This document shows, piece after piece, positions 13,295 to 22,007 of a stretch of 23,625 nucleotides of DNA. The position numbers were made by a program, and so were the translations under genes. Under the pieces are notes generated by a model, which was not told the DNA's origin, searched no databases, and saw nothing but the letters and a program-made list of their open reading frames with translations. The DNA comes from Opitutaceae bacterium (lineage in GTDB: Bacteria; Verrucomicrobiota; Verrucomicrobiia; Opitutales; Opitutaceae). The stretch is taken from positions 1 to 23,625 of the forward strand of contig JADLBI010000301.1 of the NCBI GenBank assembly GCA_020847775.1, written 5' to 3'. The first letter of the stretch is position 1. The number at the start of each line of letters is the position of its first letter.

Positions 13295-14323
13295 ATGAAG
13301 CCGCTGTCGCGCCAGTTGAACATCCTGACCCTGATGCACGAGGACCTTGTGCCGCCGGCCTCGCTCGAAGGGTTGACGGAGAAAGACATCCAGCCGTGGA
13401 AAATGGAATACGATGTGTCGGCGACACTCGAGCAACTCGGGCACAAGGTGCACCCGCTCGGCATTTACGGCGACTTGGGTGATTTGGCGGACGCGTTGGA
13501 CCGGGTGAAGCCCGACATCGTGTTCAACATGATGGAGGAATTCGACGGGCATGGTCCTTACGATCAGCACCTCGTCTCGTTTCTTGAACTGCGCCGGGTG
13601 CGTTACACGGGTTGCAATCCCCGCGGCCTCACGCTGGCGCGCGACAAGGCGCTCTCCATAAAAATCCTCGCGTATCACCGCATCCCGGTGCCGGCCTTCG
13701 CGGTGTTCAAGGCGGGCGGCAAACCCCGGCGCCCGGCGCGGCTGGCGTTTCCATTGCTGGTGAAATCACTCTACGTGGAGGGCTCGGTCGGCATCTCGCG
13801 CGCCTCGGTGGTGCGCGACGAGGCGGCGCTGGCCGAGCGCGTTGAACTCATCCACCGCCAGACCGGCTCGCCCGCGATCGCGGAAGAATACATCGAAGGG
13901 CGCGAGATTTACGTCGGCCTCATGGGCAACGAGCGTTTGCAGGCCTCGACGCCGCTCGAACTCGTGCTCGAGCATCTGCCCGAGGGCGCGCCCAACATCG
14001 CGACCAGCCGCCTCAAGTGGGACTACGCGCATCAGGCGAAGATGGGCATGCAGACCAAGCCCGCGGAATTGGCCCCGGAGGCGCGCCGCCACCTGGAGCA
14101 ATTGTCCAAGCGCATCTACCGCGCGCTCTGCCTGAGTGGTTACGCGCGGCTCGATTTCCGCCTCGCGGCCGACGGGCGTTTTTTCCTGCTGGAGGCGAAT
14201 CCCAACCCCTGCCTGACCTACGGGGAGGATTTCGCCGAGGCGGCGCACCTCAGCGCCCTCGAATATCCGGGCTTACTGGACCGCATCTTGCGGCTCGGGC
14301 TGAATTACCGCGGCGTGTGGTGA
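13295..14323 (+). CDS. ATP-grasp ligase, D-alanine-D-alanine ligase-like
   Basis: A 342-aa ATP-grasp enzyme. The N-terminal domain has 'PDIVFNMMEEFDGHGPYDQH', then 'RRVRYTGCNPRGLTLARDK', matching the D-Ala-D-Ala ligase pre-ATP-grasp fold. The ATP-binding part has K157 in 'PLLVKSLYVEGSVGIS' and 'AEEYIEGREIYVGLMGN'. The metal-binding end has D287 in 'GYARLDFRL' and E300/N302 in 'FFLLEANPNPCLT', where cell-wall Ddl has 'ENT-PGMT'. The changed acceptor-side motif and the neighbouring peptidase argue against ordinary cell-wall Ddl and for a ligase joining other amino acids or peptides. A longer in-frame start at 13091 lies inside the peptidase gene and is not used; the ATG at 13295 is 5 bp after the peptidase stop. 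Confidence 0.88.
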   Translation: MKPLSRQLNILTLMHEDLVPPASLEGLTEKDIQPWKMEYDVSATLEQLGHKVHPLGIYGDLGDLADALDRVKPDIVFNMMEEFDGHGPYDQHLVSFLELRRVRYTGCNPRGLTLARDKALSIKILAYHRIPVPAFAVFKAGGKPRRPARLAFPLLVKSLYVEGSVGISRASVVRDEAALAERVELIHRQTGSPAIAEEYIEGREIYVGLMGNERLQASTPLELVLEHLPEGAPNIATSRLKWDYAHQAKMGMQTKPAELAPEARRHLEQLSKRIYRALCLSGYARLDFRLAADGRFFLLEANPNPCLTYGEDFAEAAHLSALEYPGLLDRILRLGLNYRGVW

Positions 14324-14336
14324 GCGGGGAAATCTG

Positions 14337-14364
14337 TTGTCAGGCGCGGTGCGCGGTTTAGCGT
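14337..14364 (+). promoter_or_regulatory. candidate promoter of the membrane protein gene
   Basis: TTGTCA (14337-14342) and TAGCGT (14359-14364) are 16 bp apart, the same -35 and spacing as the candidate at 5389-5416. It lies 20 bp upstream of the ATG at 14384. The -10 match is weak (3 of 6). Confidence 0.3.
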
Positions 14365-14383
14365 GGCCGCCAATCCACCCATC

Positions 14384-15580
14384 ATGAAACGCATCGCCCC
14401 GCTGGTTCTCCTCGCGCTGTTCGTTGGTCTCATCATCACGCCGCTGTGGGCGGCGGACGCGGCGCCTGCCGCCGCCCCCTCATCAAATCACGGACCCGGA
14501 GCCGCCGTGGCGGCGTCGATCACCACGGTGACGGGCATGGCCATCTCGCCCTTGCTCGGCGCGGGTGGTTTAGGCGCGTATCAATACATCACCGCGAAGG
14601 ACGAGGCGGCCCGCGCCGCCCTGCCGTGGTATGCGCAGATCAGGTTCTGGCTCCCCGCGCTCGGGTTGGTTGGTGTGGTGGCGGCGAAGGATTCGCTCGG
14701 CGCGGTGGTGCCGCCGGGCTTCAAGAAACCGCTCGATGTGCTGGAGACGATTGAGAACAAGGCCTCGGGATTGGTCGCGGCGGGCGCGGTGGTGCCGTTC
14801 ACGATGTCCACGCTTTCCAATCTGATCACGGCGCAGGCCCCCACCGCCGCCCATCACACCGGGCTCGCGATGTTGCAGTTCGGCGCGATCGATTTCTCGT
14901 GGTTGCTCAACATCCTGACCGTGCCTTTCGGCATCGCGGTCTTCGTGGTGGTGTGGATGGCCTCGCACGCGATCAACGTGCTGATTCTGCTCAGTCCGTG
15001 GGGCGCGATTGACGCCGCGCTCAAGGGCGCGCGCACCGCGCTGCTCGGCCTGTTGACCCTCACCGCGACGATGAACCCGTGGATCAGCGCGGCGTTGTCG
15101 CTGGTCGTGATTCTCGTCGCCTATCTGGTGGCGGGTTGGGCCTTCCGGCTCACGGTGTTCGGCACGCTTTTCAGTTGGGACTTTTTCACGCTGCGTCGCG
15201 CGCGCTTCAAGGTGGCGGCGAACGACAACAAGGTGTTTTCCGGTGGCAACTTGCCCGAGGTGCCGACGCGCACCTATGGCCGCCTGCGCAAGACCGAGAC
15301 CGGCTTGAGCTTCACCTACAAGCCGTGGCTGGTGCTGCCGGAGAAAACCGTGAACGTGCCCGCGGCCGGCTTGATCGTGGGCAAGGGTTTGTTCTTCTCG
15401 ACCATGCTCAACGCGGGCAACGAAACGCAGTTTCTGCTGCCGCCGCGCTACCGCGGCCATGAGGAGCAGTTGGCCGCGACCTACGGCTTGGGCGCGGTGC
15501 GGCCCGCCGGCCTGCGCAAGGCCTGGAGCGCGATGAAAGAACTCTTCGGCGGCGGCGCCGCGAAGACGCAGGTGGTGTGA
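14384..15580 (+). CDS. polytopic membrane protein of unknown function
   Basis: A 398-aa protein. The ATG at 14384 starts a signal peptide (MKRIAPLVLLALFVGLIITPLWA) followed by an Ala/Pro-rich linker. Hydrophobic stretches follow near 'VTGMAISPLLGAGGLGAYQY', 'FWLPALGLVGVVAA', 'LLNILTVPFGIAVFVVVWMA', 'LLGLLTLTATMNPW' and 'ISAALSLVVILVAYLVAGWAF', giving about five or six membrane segments. The C-terminal ~130 residues are soluble ('TFLRR...', 'YGRLRKTETGLSFTYKPWLVLP'). I do not recognise a family. It lies 60 bp after the ATP-grasp gene on the same strand, so it may be a third member of that unit or have its own promoter. Its stop is 22 bp from the convergent heparinase-like gene. Confidence 0.78.
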   Translation: MKRIAPLVLLALFVGLIITPLWAADAAPAAAPSSNHGPGAAVAASITTVTGMAISPLLGAGGLGAYQYITAKDEAARAALPWYAQIRFWLPALGLVGVVAAKDSLGAVVPPGFKKPLDVLETIENKASGLVAAGAVVPFTMSTLSNLITAQAPTAAHHTGLAMLQFGAIDFSWLLNILTVPFGIAVFVVVWMASHAINVLILLSPWGAIDAALKGARTALLGLLTLTATMNPWISAALSLVVILVAYLVAGWAFRLTVFGTLFSWDFFTLRRARFKVAANDNKVFSGGNLPEVPTRTYGRLRKTETGLSFTYKPWLVLPEKTVNVPAAGLIVGKGLFFSTMLNAGNETQFLLPPRYRGHEEQLAATYGLGAVRPAGLRKAWSAMKELFGGGAAKTQVV

Positions 15581-15602
15581 AGGACACAGGCACCATCTAC
15601 CG

Positions 15603-17462
15603 TTACGCAGGCTGAAGGGAAAATTCGTGTCGGCCCGCCAGTGCGTGGTCTTTGGCACACAGCCGCAGGCGGTAGATGAAGTAGCCCCAGACTTGGTGCA
15701 GCTGGGGGTCGGTGATATTTACTTCATCGATGACCGCGTTGTAAGTGCCGGTGGCGTGGCGCAGCGTCGCGACCGCACTGTCGGTGGAGCGCAAACGCAC
15801 TTCGCCATCGACCGTGATTTCCGGACGGCGGTGGCACATGAAATGCCAGGTGGCGGGTTCGCGCACTTCGCTTAATGCGAAATCGTCGGTCAATGTCAGC
15901 GTGTCGCTGGGTTCGATCCGCAGCGTGCGTGTCCAGCGTTTCACGGCGGCCTCGGCGGGGTAAGCGCCGGCGATATCGAGGGTGAATACGGTTCCCTGTG
16001 CATCGCGGGAAAAACGTGTGTCGCGCGCGGTGTAGTCGCGATCCTGATGTTGTTGCGCGCCATTAATCACAGGCAGGTTGTGCCACTGCGATTGCATGGT
16101 CCAAAGCTTGTAGCGCTGCGGGCTGAAGGTCTTGGCCGTGTAAGTTTCCACGCCGACATCGATGAGCAGCGGCGAACCGTCGAGGCAGGCGATGAACGAG
16201 CCGACGTCGTTGTGGTTGTGGCTTTCCTCGTTGTGCCCGCCCTTGGCGGCAATGACGAGACGCGGCGTGCGTGCGACCATGAATTGGAGGTCGGGCAGCC
16301 AGACGTCACCGGGCGGTGGTGTGGCCACGTTGGCGGGCGGCACCGGTTCAAGCAGTGCGGCGAGGCTGCGGTTGAGCGAGCGTATCTGAGCGAGGGCATG
16401 GTCGGCCTGAGTGCGACGAATCTCTCGACCAAATCCGATGAGTTGCTCGTCCCGAATAGCGCGACCGAAACGTTGGACGAGGTCTGCATTGATCGTGGGT
16501 CGCGCGGAGGCGTCGGCGAAGTTCACATACCAATCGCCGCACATATGCGCGCGTTGGATAAACCGGCCGAGTTCGGCGATGAGCGGCTCGGTGAAAAGGT
16601 TGATCGCACCGCCGGTTGCGTGGCGCAGCAGGTCAAGGCAGTCGAACAGCGAACCGGCGGCGCGGTCCCAATAGTTCGGGCCTTCCTCGCAACCGCCGTC
16701 CGCTGGCTGATGATTGAGGAACACGTCGAGGCTGCGCATAATCTTGTGCACGGCGCGGGCGCGGCGGTCGGGGTCGGTCTCGACCACGAGGAGGGTGGCG
16801 AGCCAGTTGGAGTTCACCCACGGATTCCAGTTGTTGATGGGGTTGCGGCCGATGTGCCAACCCATCCACCAGAAGTCGTCGCGTTCAAAGCAGGGTGTGA
16901 GCAAGCGGTGCTCGAGCTCGCGACGGAGGCGGGGCGCGAGCAGCGGCGAGAAGGCGTCGAGCTTTTCACCGAGGAGGTGCAGCGTCCAGGCGAGCAGCGC
17001 GGCGGTTTCGGCGGCAAACAGATCCACCGTGGGCTCGGTGGTATCAGGGAGGCCGAAGCCGGCGGCTTGGATGCTGAGATGCGCGGGCAGGCCCCAGTAG
17101 GTCTCCTCGCAAGTCAGCCAGAGGTTGTCGCCGATGGCGTCGAGGAAACGGCCCCGGCCCTCGGCGCACTCCGCGAGCACAAGGTCGTGCAGCCGCGAGC
17201 GGCGGCGAAAATGCAGGGTTTCGTAATCGCGTCGGTTGCCGTGGCGCACGAAGGCGAGGGTGAGCGTGGCACGCAGATGCTCCCAGTCCTCGGCGGCGCG
17301 TTGCTCACCGCGCTGGATGAGGGCCGTCCGCGTGGCGGGCGGGATTTTTTCCCAAGCGGCCCGGTCGGCGGCAGCGGGGTAGCGTCGCCAGTGCGCGGCG
17401 TCGAGCAGGTGGGCGCGCACAGTTTCCAGATCGTAGCGTTCGGCGAGCAGGGAGCGGGGCAT
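15603..17462 (-). CDS. heparinase II/III family lyase, no signal peptide
   Basis: A 619-aa protein of the heparinase II/III polysaccharide-lyase superfamily. The N-terminal half is the alpha/alpha toroid ('WWMGWHIGRNPINNWNPWVNSNW', ~198-220, and 'DGGCEEGPNYWDRAAG', ~255-270, whose Y265 fits the catalytic Tyr). The C-terminal beta-sandwich has the hallmark 'GGHNEESHNHNDVGSF' (408-423), followed by 'DGSPLLIDVGVETYTA' and 'SPQRY'. Related enzymes cleave uronate-containing polysaccharides by beta-elimination. With no signal peptide it probably acts in the cytoplasm on imported oligosaccharides. It is a single minus-strand gene; its upstream region carries the repeats at 17504-17748. A 515-aa antisense reading frame over it is not a gene. 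Confidence 0.9.
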   Translation of the reverse strand: MPRSLLAERYDLETVRAHLLDAAHWRRYPAAADRAAWEKIPPATRTALIQRGEQRAAEDWEHLRATLTLAFVRHGNRRDYETLHFRRRSRLHDLVLAECAEGRGRFLDAIGDNLWLTCEETYWGLPAHLSIQAAGFGLPDTTEPTVDLFAAETAALLAWTLHLLGEKLDAFSPLLAPRLRRELEHRLLTPCFERDDFWWMGWHIGRNPINNWNPWVNSNWLATLLVVETDPDRRARAVHKIMRSLDVFLNHQPADGGCEEGPNYWDRAAGSLFDCLDLLRHATGGAINLFTEPLIAELGRFIQRAHMCGDWYVNFADASARPTINADLVQRFGRAIRDEQLIGFGREIRRTQADHALAQIRSLNRSLAALLEPVPPANVATPPPGDVWLPDLQFMVARTPRLVIAAKGGHNEESHNHNDVGSFIACLDGSPLLIDVGVETYTAKTFSPQRYKLWTMQSQWHNLPVINGAQQHQDRDYTARDTRFSRDAQGTVFTLDIAGAYPAEAAVKRWTRTLRIEPSDTLTLTDDFALSEVREPATWHFMCHRRPEITVDGEVRLRSTDSAVATLRHATGTYNAVIDEVNITDPQLHQVWGYFIYRLRLCAKDHALAGRHEFSLQPA

Positions 17463-17503
17463 GGGCTCGAAGCTGGGAATCGGGCGCAGGGCCGCAAGCG
17501 CGG

Positions 17504-17705
17504 AGGCGATAAGCCGGAGGGGGGGCGGCAGAAGAAGGAGGAACCACTGATGGATTCATCAAAGGATGAATCCTTGGAAGTGAGCTGCGGCTAATCGCCT
17601 CCGCGATGGGTTCGGAGGGCCGGCTAATCGTCGGCTGTGGGTTTAATCCCTGCCCGCGATTAGCGGGCTTTCAGAAATAATCCCGAAGGCGATAAGCCGG
17701 AGGGG
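17504..17705 (+). repeat. 19-bp direct repeat pair
   Basis: AGGCGATAAGCCGGAGGGG occurs at 17504-17522 and exactly again at 17687-17705, an offset of 183 bp. Together with the 15-bp inverted repeat it gives the order direct repeat, inverted-repeat left, direct repeat, inverted-repeat right. Confidence 0.85.
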
Positions 17706-17748
17706 TGTTTTAAGATTTCGCCTTTGGCGAAAGCCATCAGTGGTTCCT
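17539..17748. repeat. 15-bp inverted repeat pair
   Basis: AGGAACCACTGATGG (17539-17553) and its exact reverse complement CCATCAGTGGTTCCT (17734-17748) bound a ~180-bp interior that holds no gene. The bounded unit could be a small non-autonomous element or a dispersed intergenic repeat; no target-site duplication is obvious. Confidence 0.8.
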
Positions 17749-17789
17749 GCCAAAGTGAGTCATGGCCGGTGTTTTCGCTGGCGAGTGGG

Positions 17790-17794
17790 GGAGG
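17790..17794 (+). promoter_or_regulatory. ribosome binding site of the phosphodiesterase gene
   Basis: GGAGG at 17790-17794 lies 11 nt before the ATG at 17806, one of the few good Shine-Dalgarno sites in this window. It supports 17806 over the in-frame upstream start at 17740. Confidence 0.6.
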
Positions 17795-17805
17795 TTTCCC
17801 GCCAC

Positions 17806-18567
17806 ATGGCGCGCGTGGCATCCACCAAAAAACCGTTGATTGTCGCGCATCGCGGCGCGTCGTGGGATTTTCCTGAAAACACACTGGCGTCGATCCGCGC
17901 GGCGTGGGCGCAGGGCGCGGACTTGGTGGAAATCGACGTGCGCCTGTCGCGGGACGGCGCGGTCGTGCTGCTGCACGACGACACCTTCCAACGCACGGCC
18001 GGCTGCGCGCTTGCCCCGGAGGCGATGGACTTGGCGGATATTCGCAAGCTCGACGCCGGGGCATGGAAGGCGTCGCAATTTGCCGGCGAACGCGTGCCGA
18101 CGCTGCCTGAGGCGCTGGCGGCGGTGCCGCGCGATAAAGGAATCCTGATCGAGATCAAGGCCGGCGACACGATCGTGCCGGCTTTGCGACGAGATTTGCA
18201 GCCGGGGCTGGCAACGGCGGGCCGCGTTTATCTCATCTGCTTTCACTATGAGACGCTACGGCAGGCCAAGGCCGCGCTGCCTGAGATCAAGGCCTTGTAT
18301 TTGGCGGGTGGGGCGTGGGAAAACAAGGTCCGCACCGAGGCCGAGCTGGACGGGCTTGTCACGCAGGCGGTGGCGGCGGGCTTCGACGGGCTCGACCTCG
18401 GCGACGACTGGCCGCTGGATGCCGCGCAAGTGAGGCGCGTGCAAGCGGCGGGCCTGGAGTGCCACGTGTGGACGGTGAACGACGCGACGCGCGCCCGCCA
18501 ACTGGTTGCGGCCGGGATTGATAGCATCACGACGGACCGGCCGGGGTGGCTGCGCGCGCAGTTGTGA
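17806..18567 (+). CDS. glycerophosphodiester phosphodiesterase, UgpQ-like
   Basis: A 253-aa cytoplasmic GDPD-family enzyme that hydrolyses glycerophosphodiesters to glycerol-3-phosphate and an alcohol. The family motifs are clear. 'LIVAHRGASWDFPENTLAS' carries H15, R16 and E24, 'ADLVEIDVRLSRDGAVVLLHDDTFQRT' is split by catalytic E42, D44 and H57, and 'ILIEIKAG' supplies the conserved E-x-K. The end ('VWTVNDATRARQLVAAGIDSITTDRP') is the typical closing strand with W-T-V-N and T-D-x-P. There is no signal peptide, so it is of the UgpQ rather than the periplasmic GlpQ type. It stands alone, divergent from the lyase gene and 208 bp ahead of the second TonB receptor. Confidence 0.93.
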   Translation: MARVASTKKPLIVAHRGASWDFPENTLASIRAAWAQGADLVEIDVRLSRDGAVVLLHDDTFQRTAGCALAPEAMDLADIRKLDAGAWKASQFAGERVPTLPEALAAVPRDKGILIEIKAGDTIVPALRRDLQPGLATAGRVYLICFHYETLRQAKAALPEIKALYLAGGAWENKVRTEAELDGLVTQAVAAGFDGLDLGDDWPLDAAQVRRVQAAGLECHVWTVNDATRARQLVAAGIDSITTDRPGWLRAQL

Positions 18568-18775
18568 ACAATTGCAACCGTTGAACGTCAGACTGGTTTA
18601 GAGACGCACCGGGAGGTCACGAAAGGGGCGTGTTGGAGATTCGCATGGAAAATTCAGACTTAGGATACCAGTGAATCCCTGGTTGCTCTTTCCTTATTTC
18701 AAGGTCGCGACAGAACGCCATTCGGTTTCCCCACCCCCGACCAACATCCCCCTGTTCACCCGACTCATCCCCGCC

Positions 18776-21700
18776 ATGATATCCCGAATACTGTCCCCGA
18801 ATGTAAAATACTGCCGTTCACTTTTCCATGCGTTTGCAGCCGGGCTCGTCGCTCGTGGTGCGATCGCCCTAGCGGTGTTTTTTCCCGCTTCAGTGGCGTT
18901 GTCCCAGGCCACAGACATAACGGAAACCCCACCGAAAGATGAGACCGTTGTGCTCAATCCATTCGTGGTTTCATCCGAAAGCGATGTGGGTTTTGTCGCC
19001 ACGCAATCACTCGCGGGCGGGCGTCTGGCGGATGATCTCAAAGACACCCCGGTGGCGTATTCCGTGCAGACGAGCGAGTTTCTGGAGGCATTGAACCTGA
19101 CGGATGTGTCGGCCGCCGCGGCATGGACGGTTGGCGCGACGGACATCAACGACAATGGCTCGCGAGAGATTTTCGGAGCACCGACCCAGATTTCACTGCG
19201 TGGCGGCGACAATGTCACGACGGTGCGAGATTTCTTCCGGTTCGCGGTTCGATACGATAGCTACAATCTCGACCGGATCGACTACGCCCGCGGACCCAAC
19301 GCGGTGCTCTTTGGCAACGGCGATTACAGCGGCACGATCAACGCCGTCACCCGCAAGGCCGTGCTGGGCAAGAACAGCAGTAGTCTGAAACTGTCCTACG
19401 GGTCGTGGGAGAATCAGCGCGTGACACTCGGTGTTAACCAATCTGTCACCGACACCGTGGCCATGCGGGTGGATGCCCTTTGGCAGCAGCGGGAGGGCTG
19501 GCAGGATTTTGAATCAGAGAAGAAGAAGGCGATCACCGGGAATCTGATCTGGAAGGCGACCCCGCGCACCACCTTGCAATTGCAAGCCGAGGTGGGAGAG
19601 ATCGAGCGCAACAACCCGCTCGATAATTTCTTGGACAATGTGACGGGCTGGGATGGCGTGACGACTTTCAGCGGTCCGGTGACCAATGCGCAGAATAGCG
19701 CCGCCAATCAGCGCACCCAAGGTTTCGCGCGCTATGGCAGTCCCACCGCGCCGTATTTTGTCTATACCAACGCACTGGGCGCCACCAATCTGGCACAAAC
19801 GGCCCGTACCGTCGGTGGCAATTTGAACGCCAACGTGGCCGTGGGCGGACAGCATGTGGTCGGCGCGACCGCTAGCGTTTCGGGCGCGCCCATTGGCGAG
19901 ACGATCAACCTGCCGGCCTCCCGTTTCGATCTGGCGTTGGCGGGCTCCAATTTCTTCCTGCCCCATCGGGGGTTTGGGCTTTCCACGAACAACCCCACCT
20001 TCGTCCAGGACTTCAAATCATTTTCCGCCTTCTTGGATCATCAGGTGGGCGACCGGCTGTTCCTGCAGGTCGCAGCCAATCATTCAAAGGAGCGCCGCTG
20101 GACGGAGTATATGAATTCGCGCGGTATCTCCAATGTCTGGATCGACATCAACTCCAAGAACCCCGACGGCACGGACAATGTCCATTTCCTAGACGCATAC
20201 AGTCAGTCGCCCCGCGAGCGCATTGAGATCGGATTCACCATAGACGACGTCCGCGCCTCCGCGGCCTACGTGACCGATGAGACGGTGCTCGGCAAGTTCA
20301 GCTTCAACCTCGCTTATCAACACAGCGCCAGCAACTACATCATTCAACCATGGGTCTATGGCGTGCGCTACACCAGCGACCCGCGCACCTGGGCCAACAG
20401 CAATCTGCTGCAATACCGGTATTATTGGGGCGAGACGAATAATCCGGTGCCCGAGGTCGGCACGATCACGCAGGGGGGCAATACGTATGATGTGGCTTGG
20501 ACGCCGAACATCGCCTCGGCCAATCCCAGCATCGCCGACACCACGCTCAACACCGTGCAGGCTGCGATCAAGGACAGCCTGTTCAACGGACGGCTCCATC
20601 TGTTGGCCGCGGTGCGTTACGACGAGTATCTGGGCCAAGCCACGTTGACCATGGCCCAGATGGATTATCCGGTGGACTGGGATGCCAAGAGTTTCCTCTA
20701 CCGACCGGCCGCCCCGGCGGACTACGCTTCGCTCACCAACGCCCAGCAAGAAAAATACTCGCCGCCGGATGTGGAGACAAACGAGACCACCTACACCACG
20801 GGCGCGGTGGCGCATGTGACCCCGACCGTGAGTGTGTTCACCAATTACTCGACCACCTTTAATCCCAACGCGTCGCGGCAATTGATCGACGGCTCCTTCG
20901 CCAAGCCGCAGGTCGCTTCGGAGTGGGGTGGTGGCGTTCGATATACGCTGCCCAACGGGCGGCTCGCCCTCACGCTCGGTTATTACAGCGGTGAGCAGGA
21001 AAACCAACTGTATGATCCAGGTGCGACCTCGACCACTAATCTGAACAACATCATCGAGGTGCCCCTGCCGATCGGCTCCAGCTATGTGTCAAATCTGAGA
21101 TCCGTGCCCCGCTTCTTCGACCTGCGGGATGTGCGGAACGAAGGCTGGGAGTTGGAAGTCACGGCCAATCCCACCAAGGACTGGCGCATCAGCCTGAATG
21201 CGGCCATCCCCCGGGCGTATTCAACCAATAACGACCGAAACTTCGTGGCCTACATGGCGACCAACGACGCCGCGCTACGCAGCTTGTTAGCCGCCTCCGG
21301 CGTCACCATCGACGGTAATAATTTGGCGGCGGCGACCAATCCCGATGCGGCCGATGCGGCGGCGGGCTGGAACTTTCTCCAAAACAGACTGAACAACAAC
21401 ATCACCGGGGACCAGTTGCAGCAACGGCTCAATCTTTACACAGCCAACGTCTTCACCGACTACCGGTTCTCCTCGGGACCCTTGCGCGGGTTGCGCGTGG
21501 GCGCCGGCGTCAATTTCCGCGGCAAGCAAGTGATCGGCTACCGCGGTGGCGACACCATCGTGGATCCAGCCAATCCCGCGAATGCGATCGACGATCCCAA
21601 TGTTGACGCCTTCGATACCGTCACCGCGGACGCTTACCATCTGGTGACACTCACCCTCGGCTACCAGTTCAAGAACGTCAAATGGGTGAAGCCCCGGCTC

Positions 21701-21868
21701 GCGCTCACGGTCACCAACCTGCTCGATTTCGACAAGCCACTGTATTATAACACGCTGCAGCGTCCGGCCGGGGGCGACTTGAGCTCGCCCGCCCGGGTGG
21801 CCACTCCCGCCCGCTATCACTTCATCAATCCCCGGGCCTACAACCTCACCATGTCATTCGACTTCTGA
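18776..21868 (+). CDS. TonB-dependent outer-membrane receptor, Opitutaceae type
   Basis: A 1030-aa receptor. I chose the ATG at 18776 because it gives a signal peptide (positive start, then GLVARGAIALAVFFPASVALSQA, cut near 45); the frame open from 18671 adds 35 residues without signal character. After the signal comes 'DETVVLNPFVVSSESDVGFV' (55-74), a TonB-box region of a style common in Opitutaceae. A plug (~85-215) with 'ISLRGGDNVTTVRDFF', 'RIDYARGPNAVLFGNGDYSG' and 'INAVTRKA' and a large barrel follow, ending 'YNLTMSFDF' with terminal Phe. It would import a large substrate, likely oligosaccharides, since an exported heparinase-type lyase gene follows by 139 bp and a cytoplasmic one lies upstream. 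The substrate is inference. Confidence 0.93.
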   Translation: MISRILSPNVKYCRSLFHAFAAGLVARGAIALAVFFPASVALSQATDITETPPKDETVVLNPFVVSSESDVGFVATQSLAGGRLADDLKDTPVAYSVQTSEFLEALNLTDVSAAAAWTVGATDINDNGSREIFGAPTQISLRGGDNVTTVRDFFRFAVRYDSYNLDRIDYARGPNAVLFGNGDYSGTINAVTRKAVLGKNSSSLKLSYGSWENQRVTLGVNQSVTDTVAMRVDALWQQREGWQDFESEKKKAITGNLIWKATPRTTLQLQAEVGEIERNNPLDNFLDNVTGWDGVTTFSGPVTNAQNSAANQRTQGFARYGSPTAPYFVYTNALGATNLAQTARTVGGNLNANVAVGGQHVVGATASVSGAPIGETINLPASRFDLALAGSNFFLPHRGFGLSTNNPTFVQDFKSFSAFLDHQVGDRLFLQVAANHSKERRWTEYMNSRGISNVWIDINSKNPDGTDNVHFLDAYSQSPRERIEIGFTIDDVRASAAYVTDETVLGKFSFNLAYQHSASNYIIQPWVYGVRYTSDPRTWANSNLLQYRYYWGETNNPVPEVGTITQGGNTYDVAWTPNIASANPSIADTTLNTVQAAIKDSLFNGRLHLLAAVRYDEYLGQATLTMAQMDYPVDWDAKSFLYRPAAPADYASLTNAQQEKYSPPDVETNETTYTTGAVAHVTPTVSVFTNYSTTFNPNASRQLIDGSFAKPQVASEWGGGVRYTLPNGRLALTLGYYSGEQENQLYDPGATSTTNLNNIIEVPLPIGSSYVSNLRSVPRFFDLRDVRNEGWELEVTANPTKDWRISLNAAIPRAYSTNNDRNFVAYMATNDAALRSLLAASGVTIDGNNLAAATNPDAADAAAGWNFLQNRLNNNITGDQLQQRLNLYTANVFTDYRFSSGPLRGLRVGAGVNFRGKQVIGYRGGDTIVDPANPANAIDDPNVDAFDTVTADAYHLVTLTLGYQFKNVKWVKPRLALTVTNLLDFDKPLYYNTLQRPAGGDLSSPARVATPARYHFINPRAYNLTMSFDF

Positions 21869-21946
21869 GGCGTCTTGGTGTCGGCGTTGCGACCAGGGGC
21901 GGGATATCGCGGGGTGGACACACCAATCATTCACGCCAACAGTGAT

Positions 21947-21982
21947 TCATCCCGGCAGGTCGCGCCGTCGGCCCCGGGATGA
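21947..21982 (+). promoter_or_regulatory. hairpin between receptor and lyase genes
   Basis: TCATCCCGG (21947-21955) pairs with CCGGGATGA (21974-21982) around an 18-nt loop; two more pairs form beyond one mismatch. It is followed by TTCAAATAAAAC, not a T-run. It could stabilise the receptor mRNA 3' end, attenuate the lyase gene 26 bp downstream, or bind a regulator. Confidence 0.45.
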
Positions 21983-22007
21983 TTCAAATAAAACGCGATT
22001 TTCGATC

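Larger units (their letters stand above)
17463..17805. other. gene-free region with composite repeats
   Basis: A 343-base stretch between the divergent lyase and phosphodiesterase genes. It holds a 19-bp direct repeat, a 15-bp inverted repeat and three small hairpins (GGATTCATC/GATGAATCC at 17552-17573, CCCGC/GCGGG at 17653-17667, TTTCGCC/GGCGAAA at 17716-17732). No T-run marks a terminator. The last 60 bases are the leader of the phosphodiesterase gene. Confidence 0.7.

Noticed and set aside
16047..17594. A 515-codon open frame on the plus strand antisense to the heparinase-like gene
   Set aside because: It is a by-product of high GC and codon bias of the minus-strand gene, whose heparinase II/III motifs are unmistakable; the antisense product has no recognisable domain.
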